A stretch of 64,000 nucleotides of DNA from Acidobacteriota bacterium (GTDB lineage: Bacteria > Acidobacteriota > Holophagae > Acanthopleuribacterales > Acanthopleuribacteraceae), in the NCBI GenBank assembly GCA_020637335.1, contig JACJWC010000010.1, positions 62,001 to 126,000 of the forward strand, given 5' to 3'. The first letter of the stretch is position 1, and every line of letters starts with the position of its first letter. The notes under the pieces are model-generated. The model was given only the letters and a program-made list of their open reading frames with translations, had not been told where the DNA came from and did not search any database. Shown here piece after piece: positions 1-8,617 of the stretch. Both the position numbers and the translations under genes were made by a program.

Positions 1-71
1 GCGACTTGGAGGCTGTCTTCATGGCCCTTACTGCTGATGCACTGGATCTCGATGAAGGGGTTCCCGTTTGA
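1..71 (+). CDS. ABC transporter ATP-binding protein, C-terminal end (partial)
   Basis: Only the last 22 codons are in the window. Reading from base 3 gives residues DLEAVFMALT followed by an acidic tail and a TGA at 69-71. The LEAVFMALT ending matches the usual extreme C-terminus of ABC-2 type exporter ATPases (LEDVFLALT and similar). The stop overlaps the TTG start of the membrane protein that follows (TTGA, 68-71), which suggests translational coupling of ATPase and permease. The call rests on this short tail plus the neighbour, so substrate and subfamily are unknown. Confidence 0.6.
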   Translation, partial: DLEAVFMALTADALDLDEGVPV

Positions 72-1762
72 TTCGAGACTTTTTCCTATTGAGTTCGTTG
101 CATTTGCGCACGGCCAAAAATCAGGCCTGGGGCTTTTTACGTCACCACCCGATTCAGGCCTTCGTTATTAGTGCAGGTCTGCTTTTCTTTTACGGCGGCT
201 TTTTGCGAATCGCTTATGTGGCGCTGGCACGCATTTACCATCAAGAAACCGTTGGCATCATTATGTGCACCAAGTTGATCCAATTAATGCTGTTGGTTTC
301 CGTCGGTGTTGCCACGATGAGTTCGTTAACCACAGCCATTTCGAATCTTTATATGAGCAAGGATTTGGAGTTTCAATTCAGCCTGCCCGTTAAATTCCCT
401 TCATGGATTTATTACCGCCAATCGCAGGTGATTCTCCAATCCTGCTGGATGGTATTGGTTTTTGGCGGCCCCATTGTCTATTTCTTTCTGAAACTCAGCG
501 GGCTTTCACTGGGATTGAGAGCAGTCGGTTTGATTGCCTTTTTGATGTTGGTGTCAATGATGGTCTTTTTGGCCACGATGTTGAGTTTCATCTTGATCCG
601 CCTCTTCCCCGCTCGGCGCGTCCATCAGGTACTTTTCATCATCAGTATCATTCTGATGTCGCTCTTGGTTTTTTATTTCCGCTACATCGAACCCGAAAAA
701 TTCATCGGCCCCGGCGGAATGGAAGAATTTAACGGCTACCTGGATCTGGTCAACCCTACGGCCCAGGCCTGGAACCCAGCCAAGTGGACCGGCGATTTTC
801 TGACGGCGTTGTCGTTAAAGAATTGGCCTGAGGCCCGATTGCATGGCTTCCGCATTGGTTTCATTTTCATCATGTTCCAGATTCCATTTCTGTTTTCGGC
901 CTATCGATTTTACCGGTCCAGCTGGGATCGTGCGCTACACGCATTAAGCGGTGAAACTCCCGAACCGGGGAAAATGGGCTTTTTGGCTCGTTATTGGTCT
1001 AATCGTCTCGATAATCGCAATGGCAATCAAACCGCGCGAGAAGTTTTGCTGTTTATGCGTGACCCCTCGCAGTGGACCCAAATATTTATCCTGGCTGGGC
1101 TTTTGGCCCTCTACCTTTACTCCATCACCAAACTTCCGTTAAGTCCTTTTGGTGGAACGCGTTATCAACTGGCGCTTGGCAACACCGTATTCGTGGCATT
1201 TGTAGGGCTTTCCATCTGTTCCCGTTTCATTTTCACCAGTTTTAGCACCGAAGGTCAGGCCTTATGGTTAATGAAAGTAGCACCGGAGAGTTGGGAGAAA
1301 TGGATTGAATCCAAATTGAAGGTCTATGGCATACCCACTTTGTTTTTCTGTCTTATTCTGTCTTTGGGCAGCGGAATTATTTTGGAATTGCAACCGCGTA
1401 TGCTGTTGCGGGTAGGCATGGCCACGGCCTGGGATTTAATGCTCATCATGGGCGCATCGGTCGTTTTTGGTTTACTTTTTATGGACCCTAAAATCGAGAA
1501 CGCCAATAAGATGATCGTTTCACCGGGCGGGCTCCTGCTGATGTCAGTTTGTATGTTTTTTATGTTGGCCCATGGCATTTTGCGCATCGTGGGTTCAAGT
1601 GAGATGTTAATGTACTATTTCCGTAGAGCAGGCTGGCCAAATCTGGAAGGCTGGCGCTACACGGCTTGGGCGGGGACCCTTGGCGCAATTGAAATTGCGA
1701 TTCTGGGTCTATTTCTTTGGCGCGCGATTCGTCACTTACGCTCGGCAGAAGACATTTATTAA
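68..1762 (+). CDS. ABC exporter permease-like integral membrane protein
   Basis: A 564-residue protein with many hydrophobic segments across its length (for example near residues 30-50, 70-100, 125-200, 265-285, 345-360, 420-500 and 535-560), consistent with a polytopic inner-membrane protein of about ten or more helices. It has no signal peptide and no catalytic motif that I recognise. The TTG start at 68 overlaps the stop of an ABC ATPase fragment, so the pair probably forms one ABC-type exporter, the permease being translated by coupling. It ends tail to tail with the OsmC gene with a 4-base overlap of stop codons. The transported substrate cannot be inferred. A two-domain fused permease is possible given its length. 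Confidence 0.6.
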   Translation: MIRDFFLLSSLHLRTAKNQAWGFLRHHPIQAFVISAGLLFFYGGFLRIAYVALARIYHQETVGIIMCTKLIQLMLLVSVGVATMSSLTTAISNLYMSKDLEFQFSLPVKFPSWIYYRQSQVILQSCWMVLVFGGPIVYFFLKLSGLSLGLRAVGLIAFLMLVSMMVFLATMLSFILIRLFPARRVHQVLFIISIILMSLLVFYFRYIEPEKFIGPGGMEEFNGYLDLVNPTAQAWNPAKWTGDFLTALSLKNWPEARLHGFRIGFIFIMFQIPFLFSAYRFYRSSWDRALHALSGETPEPGKMGFLARYWSNRLDNRNGNQTAREVLLFMRDPSQWTQIFILAGLLALYLYSITKLPLSPFGGTRYQLALGNTVFVAFVGLSICSRFIFTSFSTEGQALWLMKVAPESWEKWIESKLKVYGIPTLFFCLILSLGSGIILELQPRMLLRVGMATAWDLMLIMGASVVFGLLFMDPKIENANKMIVSPGGLLLMSVCMFFMLAHGILRIVGSSEMLMYYFRRAGWPNLEGWRYTAWAGTLGAIEIAILGLFLWRAIRHLRSAEDIY

Positions 1763-2175
1763 GCGCGCACAGCCAAATCTTTAACTTGAACGGACCAGGT
1801 CACCGGACAGGCAGCTTTTAACATGCCTGCAACTGAGCAATATTTATCGACCGATAGCGCCGCTGCTTTTTCCAAATCTTCCAAACGAACCTGATTGCTC
1901 TCCAGGTGGAAGTGCATGTGGATTCGCGTGAAGATGCGTGGATAGGGTTGTTCTCGCCGTTCGGCTTCCACGTCGATAACCAAGTTTTGGAACGCTTTTC
2001 TCTTCTTATGCAAGATTTCAACCACATCGATAGCAGAGCAACTGGCCAATGCGCCCAAAACCGCTTCCATTGGCGAAATTGCTAAACGCGGCTGGCCACC
2101 GTGGAGGACCATTTGATGGTTGTCTTTTTGACTGACCAACAAGCCGTCTTCCTGGACATTAACCGAAACCTTCAT
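1759..2175 (-). CDS. OsmC/Ohr family protein
   Basis: A 138-residue protein of the OsmC/Ohr superfamily, small cytoplasmic thiol enzymes that reduce organic hydroperoxides or have related redox roles. The two conserved cysteines are visible: Cys46 in ASCSAIDVVEIL and Cys113 in KYCSVAGML, at the spacing normal for the family. The segment PRLAISPMEAVLGALASC is the typical helix leading to the first cysteine. The start is supported by GGAGG six bases upstream of the ATG. It resembles the YhfA-like OsmC branch more than true Ohr, but I cannot separate these by eye. Its stop overlaps that of the convergent permease gene. Confidence 0.85.
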   Translation of the reverse strand: MKVSVNVQEDGLLVSQKDNHQMVLHGGQPRLAISPMEAVLGALASCSAIDVVEILHKKRKAFQNLVIDVEAERREQPYPRIFTRIHMHFHLESNQVRLEDLEKAAALSVDKYCSVAGMLKAACPVTWSVQVKDLAVRA

Positions 2176-2254
2176 CGCTGACCTCCAGCCAGACTAAAGT
2201 GTTTCCTATTTTTTCACGATAGGCTGGAAATAAGCGAAGGTTTTTGGGAGCCCT

Positions 2255-2590
2255 ATGAATTGGATTAACTGGAGTCGTATTGATGAATTAACGCAGGGCG
2301 ACACCACATTCGGCCGCGAACTATTGGAAATGTTCATTGAGGATGCGCGAGACTTACTCAGCGAAATTGAAAAAGCTCTGAGCGCCGGAAATTTGGAGGT
2401 TGCCAGCCAGGTGGCGCACACCTTAAAAGGGTCATCTGGAAACGTGGGGGCCGAGACGGTATTTGGATTGGCCCAAAACCTGGAAGCCCAACTCAAAATG
2501 GGCGAACAAAGCACTGCGCATTCATTGGTCAATCAGATCAAAACCGGCTTGAAATCAACGGAAGAAACATTTCAAACGCGGTTTGCTTAA
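2255..2590 (+). CDS. HPt (histidine phosphotransfer) domain protein
   Basis: A stand-alone 111-residue HPt protein. HPt domains shuttle phosphoryl groups between receiver domains in multistep phosphorelays. The phosphorylatable histidine is His55 in the motif AHTLKGSSGNVGA, the standard HPt signature, followed by the second helix FGLAQNLEAQLK. A GGGAG sits four bases before the ATG. No kinase or regulator is adjacent, so its partners lie elsewhere. A second HPt protein, beginning at 14843, is coupled to a hybrid kinase and has a different sequence. Confidence 0.88.
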   Translation: MNWINWSRIDELTQGDTTFGRELLEMFIEDARDLLSEIEKALSAGNLEVASQVAHTLKGSSGNVGAETVFGLAQNLEAQLKMGEQSTAHSLVNQIKTGLKSTEETFQTRFA

Positions 2591-2679
2591 CTCGGCTGGA
2601 TACAACCGGAATAGCCCGATCTGCAACACTTGCTTTTACCTTGACCCCGAATGGATGTTTTGATAGCTTGGCGTCGGAT

Positions 2680-2755
2680 GCGGGCGTAGCTCAGCTGGTA
2701 GAGTACAAGCTTCCCAAGCTTGGTGTCGCGAGTTCGAATCTCGTCGCCCGCTCCA
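2680..2755 (+). tRNA. tRNA-Gly (anticodon CCC)
   Basis: A full cloverleaf of 76 nt. The 7-bp acceptor stem is GCGGGCG with CGCCCGC; the D arm is GCTC with GAGT. The anticodon stem CAAGC/GCTTG closes the loop TTCCCAA, giving anticodon CCC (reads GGG, glycine). The T arm is GCGAG-TTCGAAT-CTCGT with one G-T pair. The discriminator T is followed by an encoded CCA at 2753-2755. Confidence 0.95.
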
Positions 2756-2824
2756 TTCCCGCTCCGCTTCCTGTCGAGCACCTTTTTATTCGACGTGGGA
2801 TCCATTTCAACATTCGGGGTCAAC

Positions 2825-3280
2825 ATGGGATTCTTTGATTCAAAAAAGCCAGAACCTGCAGCCAAGCCCATTGCACCCGTTGCCAGTCCGGTGGTTAAAC
2901 CCACAAATCCGGGATCAGGCCAAACCACCAAAATCAGCCCCCAGTTTCGTTTTGAAGGTAAATCGAGTAGCGACGACGATATGCATATCGAGGGCTTTGT
3001 CAGCGGAGAAATTGAATGCCGCAAAAGCGTGGTCGTTGGGCCTCAAGGCCGGGTCGAAGCGACCATTCGCTGCCACAGCATCACCATTCAAGGTACCGTT
3101 CGCGGCAATATTGAAGCCTCTCATACCGTAACCATAGAAGCATCCGGAAAACTGTACGGCGATATCCGTACCCAAATTTTTGTTAATCAACCGGGTGGAT
3201 TCTTCGAAGGTTATTCGCACATGCTTGCCAACAAGGACAATGCCCTTACCTCCAACGAGGACAAAAATAAAAAGAAATGA
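2825..3280 (+). CDS. Bactofilin family cytoskeletal protein
   Basis: A 151-residue bactofilin (formerly DUF583). These proteins self-assemble into nucleotide-free beta-helical filaments that scaffold envelope or stalk functions. The sequence shows a disordered proline-rich head (residues 5-40), then a regular beta-helix core (about 45-135) with repeated turns such as GFVSGEIECRKSVVVGPQG, GTVRGNIEAS and GKLYGDI, then a charged tail ending in several lysines. The ATG at 2825 begins MGFFDSKKPEP, a typical bactofilin N-terminus; longer in-frame openings run back into tRNA-Gly and are rejected. It sits 9 bases before alanine dehydrogenase and may be co-transcribed with it. Confidence 0.9.
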   Translation: MGFFDSKKPEPAAKPIAPVASPVVKPTNPGSGQTTKISPQFRFEGKSSSDDDMHIEGFVSGEIECRKSVVVGPQGRVEATIRCHSITIQGTVRGNIEASHTVTIEASGKLYGDIRTQIFVNQPGGFFEGYSHMLANKDNALTSNEDKNKKK

Positions 3281-3289
3281 GGTCCGTTC

Positions 3290-4408
3290 ATGATTATCGG
3301 AACCCCTAAAGAAATTAAAAACCAGGAATATCGCGTCGGCTTAATCCCCAGCGGCGTTCAAGCCTTGGTGCATGCCGGTCACCAAGTGCTCATCGAGAAT
3401 AACGCGGGAGTCGGCAGCGGATTCAGCAATGACGAATACATCGCCGCCGGCGCCAGTATCGTTGCCAGCGCAGATGAAGTATTTGCCCGTGCTGAAATGA
3501 TCATCAAAGTGAAGGAACCACAAAAAGTCGAAATCGCCCGCATGCGCGAAGGTCAGATCCTTTATACCTACCTCCACCTCGCCCCGGATCCGGAACAAAC
3601 CGCAGGTCTGTTGGAAAAGAAGGTAGTGGGTGTAGCCTATGAAACCATTACCGATCGACAAGGTGGCTTGCCGCTTTTAACGCCCATGAGTGAGGTTGCC
3701 GGTCGGATGTCCATTCAGGTGGGTGCTTATTTCCTGCAAAAGCCCGCCGGCGGCAGCGGCGTTTTACTGGGCGGCGTACCAGGTGTCGCACCCGGCGAAG
3801 TCGTGATTTTAGGTGGCGGCATTGTGGGTGTGAACGCTGCAAAAATGGCTGTTGGCATGGGCGCACGCACCTTTATTTTGGAAACGTCCGCGGCCCGCAT
3901 GCGCTACCTGGACGATATTTTTGGGTCGCGTATTACCTGCTTGGCCAGCAATACCTACAACATCCAAGCCAAGTTGCGCACCTGCGACCTGCTGGTCGGT
4001 GCCGTTTTAATTCCAGGTGCCAGTGCACCCAAATTGGTTTCCCGCCAAGACATTCTGACTTATATGAAACCCGGTTCCGTAATTGTGGACGTGGCCGTGG
4101 ATCAGGGCGGATGTTTTGAGACAACCAAAGCTACCACCCATGACGAACCGGTCTTTAAGGTCGGCGAAGTGACCCAATACTGTGTGGCCAACATGCCCGG
4201 CGCCGTACCGCGTACATCGACAATCGCGCTTACCAACGTTACGCTGCCCTATGCGCTGAAACTGGCCAATTTGGGTGTCGAAGAAGCCGTCCGCAGCGAT
4301 GCGCACCTCAAAGAAGGCGTCAATGTCTATCACGGCCATTTGACCTATGCCGCTGTTGCAGAGGCGCAATCGCGCGAATTTACGGCATTGGATAGCGTTC
4401 TGCGCTGA
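3290..4408 (+). CDS. ald: Alanine dehydrogenase
   Basis: A 372-residue NAD-dependent L-alanine dehydrogenase, interconverting alanine with pyruvate and ammonia; the family norm is about 371 residues. The N-terminus MIIGTPKEIKNQEYRVGL is diagnostic. VKVKEPQ-like and YTYLHLAPD segments carry the substrate-binding Lys and His, and the Rossmann motif GGGIVGVNAAKMAVGMGA lies near residue 172. The C-terminal NMPGAVPRTSTIALTN signature is intact. GAGGT lies upstream of the ATG. With the glutamate and leucine-type dehydrogenases elsewhere in the window it fits a metabolism that burns amino acids. Confidence 0.96.
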   Translation: MIIGTPKEIKNQEYRVGLIPSGVQALVHAGHQVLIENNAGVGSGFSNDEYIAAGASIVASADEVFARAEMIIKVKEPQKVEIARMREGQILYTYLHLAPDPEQTAGLLEKKVVGVAYETITDRQGGLPLLTPMSEVAGRMSIQVGAYFLQKPAGGSGVLLGGVPGVAPGEVVILGGGIVGVNAAKMAVGMGARTFILETSAARMRYLDDIFGSRITCLASNTYNIQAKLRTCDLLVGAVLIPGASAPKLVSRQDILTYMKPGSVIVDVAVDQGGCFETTKATTHDEPVFKVGEVTQYCVANMPGAVPRTSTIALTNVTLPYALKLANLGVEEAVRSDAHLKEGVNVYHGHLTYAAVAEAQSREFTALDSVLR

Positions 4409-4414
4409 TTCACC

Positions 4415-5221
4415 ATGACCACTTGGTACCGCTTGGTCCACCCAGCCCTGCGACCCGAAGTCAATATGGCGGTGGACCAGCACCTATTTCTGGAAGCCGA
4501 ACAGGGGCGCCTAACGCGCCCCGTTCTCAGGGTCTATCAATGGTCTGTCGCGACCCTTTCACTTGGTTTTCACCAAGCCCATCGTCGGGCAGTGAACCGG
4601 GATCGCGCAGCGGCACTCGGCGTTGAGATTGTACGCAGACCCACGGGCGGACGGGCAGTGCTGCACGACGAAGAATTGACCTATTCCGTTGTTGCCCCGC
4701 TTGACCCGCCATTCTCCGCCAATGTCCAGCACAACTACGATGACTTGGCCCGGGCACTCCATCTCTTCTCAGAACGCGTTGCGCCCGGTTCAACCATCTA
4801 TAAAACGCCAGAAGCGCCGGATCCCGTCCAGCGCTTGGGCGGTGCCCCCTGCTTTGCCTCTCTCTCAGCAGCGGAAATCGCAGCCCAAAAGAAAAAACTC
4901 ATTGGCAGTTCGCAAAAAGTGGGCAAACACGCCTTTTTGCAACATGGCAGCATCCCCCTGAAGGACACCATCGACAAATTGGAAGCCGTTACCGATACAG
5001 CGTTGCCCATGCGCCAATACATGACCCATTTAGGCGAACTTTGCGCCTTGAGTGGACGACCCATCCCCCATACGGCCCAATTGGTCAACCACCTGTTTCA
5101 AGCCTTTTCCGAGGTTTTTCAAGTGGACTATACCGATTACCCCGACCCGCAAGCATTACCCCAGGTCCTGGACCTGGCCCAATCCCAATTCAAAAACCCC
5201 GAATTCACCTGGCGAAAATGA
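4415..5221 (+). CDS. Lipoate-protein ligase A family protein (LipM-type octanoyltransferase candidate)
   Basis: A 268-residue member of the LplA/LipB/LipM family that attaches octanoyl or lipoyl groups to lysines of 2-oxoacid dehydrogenases and GcvH. The motif RRPTGGRAVLHDEELTYS is the family's acyl-adenylate or acyl-binding loop. Lys-rich KKKLIGSSQKV carries the conserved lysine, and HGSI follows. Cys146 in APCFASLS sits where LipM enzymes have their acyl-accepting cysteine, and the length is close to LipM, which favours octanoyltransferase over ligase. The gene starts 6 bases after ald, without a clear Shine-Dalgarno sequence. The choice between LipM and LplA remains open. Confidence 0.82.
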   Translation: MTTWYRLVHPALRPEVNMAVDQHLFLEAEQGRLTRPVLRVYQWSVATLSLGFHQAHRRAVNRDRAAALGVEIVRRPTGGRAVLHDEELTYSVVAPLDPPFSANVQHNYDDLARALHLFSERVAPGSTIYKTPEAPDPVQRLGGAPCFASLSAAEIAAQKKKLIGSSQKVGKHAFLQHGSIPLKDTIDKLEAVTDTALPMRQYMTHLGELCALSGRPIPHTAQLVNHLFQAFSEVFQVDYTDYPDPQALPQVLDLAQSQFKNPEFTWRK

Positions 5222-5315
5222 AGATTATTAATGCCAGATTCCAAGAGTCCGATAATCTAAAATGGATCCGATTCCCGACCCTTCCCCTTTCACAGGGAGC
5301 CCCAAAATGCCACTG

Positions 5316-5333
5316 AAACCCAATCGGGTTTTT
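5316..5333 (+). terminator. Short hairpin with T run downstream of the lipoate gene
   Basis: AAACCC, loop AATC, GGGTTT, running into five T. The stem is only 6 bp, so termination may be weak. It lies immediately before a TGCTAGAAT promoter-like element and may insulate the glutamate dehydrogenase gene from upstream transcription. Confidence 0.4.
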
Positions 5334-5341
5334 GCTAGAAT
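5333..5341 (+). promoter_or_regulatory. Candidate extended -10 promoter (TGCTAGAAT) for glutamate dehydrogenase
   Basis: TG-C-TAGAAT fits an extended -10 element (TGN-TATAAT, five of six matches). No good -35 box is visible 16-18 bases upstream, as is common for extended -10 promoters. It would give a leader of about 90 nt before the start at 5438. The same nine bases precede rpsA, trpS and the gene starting at 48143. Confidence 0.45.
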
Positions 5342-5437
5342 GAAGCGCTTTCAAGCCAGACCGGCATGAAAGAATCATTTCACTTGACGAAAAAATAAAT
5401 GCGATCCGGCCAATTGGCCATGGTGGAGGTCACCGCA

Positions 5438-8400
5438 ATGAGTGAGCAGGACAAAAAACAGGCAGAAAGCCAAGACGTTATGGCCATCAAAGGCGTGAAT
5501 TACAACCAATGGGAATCATTGGAAGCGCTAGAAATCTTCGGTGATGATTCCCATATCGAAAACGATGGTAAAAAACGCGGGTCCGACTTGGAGAATTACG
5601 TCGCCGATATTGCAGAATCCGTTCGCATTGCCATGGATCAGTCCATCTCCATCCTCACACCCTGGTTCTTCTCCAATTTGCCGCAGTTCTATTACCAAAC
5701 CACCCCGCGCAACGAAAAGGTTCGCGACCTCCATGCGGTTATTACCGGACACATCTTTGAATCCAAACAAAAACTGCAACTCTGGAATCGCGAGAAAACC
5801 AAAACCACCTTTTTGGGGCCCGGAAACGAGGAAGGCATCTTTAAGGATATTGCCAGCCGCGTCCAGGACCTCAACATAAAAAATGGTTACGCCTTCACCT
5901 CCAATGACGGGTTGTTATTGATCGCAAGCTTCTTTACGGATGGCTACAAGCCGGTGGATCTAAGCAACACTAAAAACCTGGAAAAGATCAATCGGGCCAA
6001 AGAAATCTTGTCTGGAGAAAAGCAAGATGAAGTCGCTGCTTTTTTGAACCAGTTGGACCACGACACGGTTATTCACGCAACGCCCAGTCGTCTGTGCCGC
6101 TTGTTCAAAATTTACCAAGCGGCGCAGCGCCGGGAAGATGTGTTTACCCATGTGATCCCCAACTACTACCAAAACTATGCCCGATTCGATTTTGCTTTTA
6201 AGAAGATGCCGGTCGCCCAGACCTTGCAAAGCGCACTTTCTCTGTTTGACCGCTATGGATTTCGAGTCGCGCGTTTCATGATGACCGTCGTCAACCAACA
6301 CGAAGAACCGATGGGCATCATGACCGCCATCCTGCAACATGAAAGTGCGGAAAGTATTTCGCCCCAAATGGTGCCTTTCCTGAAGGTCAACAAAGCGATC
6401 AAAACCTTGAAATGGGTTGACAATGACGAATACGAGCATTTTCTGTTGCCCAACGATAAAGGCCAAACGACCTATTCTCTGAACGAAATCAATCTAATCC
6501 GCGCGACCTCCGATTGGACCCAGATTTTCTTAAGCAAGCTCAACCCCTATTACTATTCGGAGGAGCGAATCCGTAAAACCTACTTCAAATACACGGATTT
6601 GCTCAGCAAAATGATCGAATTTTTCCGCAAGCGCTTCGATCCGCGCCACAAAAACGCCGAAAAGGCCGATAGTTTGCGCATGACGATCATGGAAACGATT
6701 GCCGATCTGGACAATCGGATCGAGCACGACATCATGACCGAGTCCATGCACTTTTTCACCAGCATCCTCAAAACCAATTATTTTTATCCGCGCAAAACCG
6801 GGTTGTCTTTCCGTATGGACCCCAACTGCCTGAACCAAACCTATTATCCGAATAAACCGTTTGGTTTCTTCTACTTCGTCGGGCGCGGCTATCGCGGGTT
6901 CCATGTGCGTTTCCGCGACACCGCACGCGGCGGATTGCGCATCATTAAACCCTATGACTCCAGCCAATACGAAGTCAGTTTTGCTGGATTATTCGATGAA
7001 GTGATTGGTTTGGCCTATGCCCAACAACTCAAAAACAAGGACATCCCGGAAGGCGGCGCCAAGGCTGTTTTGTTGCTGCGACCCGGAGCTGATCGAGAAA
7101 TGGCGGCCACTGGCGCTGTCGACTCGCTGCTCAACCTAATTACGATCAATCCAAAAACCGGAAAACTCGACCCTTCGATCATCGATTACTACGGTTTGGA
7201 GGAAAACATCTACTTGGGTCCAGACGAAAACGTGACCAACGAGCTGATCGATAAATTTGTGGATCTGGCCCAGTTGCAGGGTTATCGCTACGCCAACGCG
7301 TTTATGTCCTCCAAACCGGGTGCGGGGATCAACCACAAGGAATTCGGCGTCACCAGTGAAGGGGTCAACGTCTTCTTGGACAACATGTTGCACGAGTTGG
7401 GGATTGATCCCACCCGTGAGTCTTTTTCCGTCAAGATAACCGGCGGTCCCGATGGTGATGTGGCCGGCAATGAGCTGAAAATCCTGCATCGCGAATATGG
7501 CGAAAATGCAAAAGTTGTAGCCATTGGCGATGGATTTGGCGCCGCCTACGATCCCCAAGGGCTCAATTGGAACGAATTGCTGCGCTTGGTCCGCGAAGGA
7601 TTGCCAATCAGCCATTTTTCAAAAGAGTGTCTGAGTCAAGATCCCAAAGCCTTTGTCATCCTGGCCGATAATCCCGAACGCATCAAAATCCGCAACAACT
7701 TGTATGCCCGAGCCGTTGCCGATATCTTCATTCCAGCTGGCGGTCGACCCTACACCGTTAATGCCGATAACTGGAAAAACTTCCTGCAACCGGATGGCAG
7801 CCCATCTGCCCAGGCCGTGGTCGAAGGCGCCAACATTTTCTTCACCGACGAAGCGCGTGAACGTCTCCAGGAAAAAGGCCTGTTGATGTTTAAGGACAGC
7901 TCAGCCAACAAATGCGGTGTTATTTGCTCCTCATTTGAAATTCTGGCGGCCCTGGTGATCAAGCCCGAAGAATTTATCAAGATCAAAAAGGTCTATGTAG
8001 GCCAGGTGTTGGAAAAGTTGCGCGCCAAGGCCAATGCCGAGGCGAGCCTGCTCTTACGCGAATACCACGAACGCGGGCGCAGAACCAATTTGGTTCAGCT
8101 GTCCAAGATTCTCTCGGCTGTCATTAACCGGGTAACCGACCTCGTCTCAGAAAATCTCCAGGGTCTAAGCGAAGAAGAAATGCACAATCCCGTCTACGAC
8201 CAGATGATTCGCGCTTATGCGCCAGCCATTCTCTCGGAAAAATTTGGTGATCTGCTCCAGACCCAAATCCCGCGCAGTTACCGTTTGGCCCTGATCAGTG
8301 CCGATATCGCGGCCCGTTTGGTTTACAAGGAAGGCATCAGCTGGTTGGAACATCTGCCCGACCAAGCTGTAGTGGAAACGGTACATTTCTACCTGCGTCA

Positions 8401-8542
8401 GGAACATCATCTACATGAGCTCATGCGGCAGGTTGATGGCTCCAAACTAGCCAACAAGGACGAAGTCCTTGATATCCTGCGGATTTCAGGTGCTCGAACC
8501 TTGACCCAGTTGGCCCGAATCAAGAACAAACCCTTGCAATGA
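5438..8542 (+). CDS. Large NAD-type glutamate dehydrogenase
   Basis: A 1034-residue Glu/Leu/Phe/Val dehydrogenase-superfamily protein, of the large class (about 115 kDa) usually NAD-specific and catabolic: glutamate to 2-oxoglutarate plus ammonia. The N-terminal 450 residues are a long regulatory region without small-GDH counterparts. The catalytic part includes FRDTARGGLRIIK, then DIPEGGAKAVLLL with the likely catalytic Lys near residue 542, and a nucleotide-binding fold beginning at GGPDGDVAGNELKIL (about 668). VEGANIFFTDEARERL near 800 is the conserved late motif. The ATG at 5438 is chosen because GGAGG lies 8 bases upstream; an earlier in-frame ATG at 5399 has none. The predicted leader contains a 12-bp palindrome at 5408-5419. 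Confidence 0.9.
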   Translation: MSEQDKKQAESQDVMAIKGVNYNQWESLEALEIFGDDSHIENDGKKRGSDLENYVADIAESVRIAMDQSISILTPWFFSNLPQFYYQTTPRNEKVRDLHAVITGHIFESKQKLQLWNREKTKTTFLGPGNEEGIFKDIASRVQDLNIKNGYAFTSNDGLLLIASFFTDGYKPVDLSNTKNLEKINRAKEILSGEKQDEVAAFLNQLDHDTVIHATPSRLCRLFKIYQAAQRREDVFTHVIPNYYQNYARFDFAFKKMPVAQTLQSALSLFDRYGFRVARFMMTVVNQHEEPMGIMTAILQHESAESISPQMVPFLKVNKAIKTLKWVDNDEYEHFLLPNDKGQTTYSLNEINLIRATSDWTQIFLSKLNPYYYSEERIRKTYFKYTDLLSKMIEFFRKRFDPRHKNAEKADSLRMTIMETIADLDNRIEHDIMTESMHFFTSILKTNYFYPRKTGLSFRMDPNCLNQTYYPNKPFGFFYFVGRGYRGFHVRFRDTARGGLRIIKPYDSSQYEVSFAGLFDEVIGLAYAQQLKNKDIPEGGAKAVLLLRPGADREMAATGAVDSLLNLITINPKTGKLDPSIIDYYGLEENIYLGPDENVTNELIDKFVDLAQLQGYRYANAFMSSKPGAGINHKEFGVTSEGVNVFLDNMLHELGIDPTRESFSVKITGGPDGDVAGNELKILHREYGENAKVVAIGDGFGAAYDPQGLNWNELLRLVREGLPISHFSKECLSQDPKAFVILADNPERIKIRNNLYARAVADIFIPAGGRPYTVNADNWKNFLQPDGSPSAQAVVEGANIFFTDEARERLQEKGLLMFKDSSANKCGVICSSFEILAALVIKPEEFIKIKKVYVGQVLEKLRAKANAEASLLLREYHERGRRTNLVQLSKILSAVINRVTDLVSENLQGLSEEEMHNPVYDQMIRAYAPAILSEKFGDLLQTQIPRSYRLALISADIAARLVYKEGISWLEHLPDQAVVETVHFYLRQEHHLHELMRQVDGSKLANKDEVLDILRISGARTLTQLARIKNKPLQ

Positions 8543-8617
8543 GACTCAGTTCAGCTCAAGTCCGATCCAAAAATCAGGTATGCTTATGGGGAAACTGGGT
8601 CGAACTGGGAAGGCACG

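Noticed and set aside
2720..2824. Upstream extension of the bactofilin reading frame
   Set aside because: It runs through the 3' half of tRNA-Gly, and the family N-terminus begins at the ATG at 2825.
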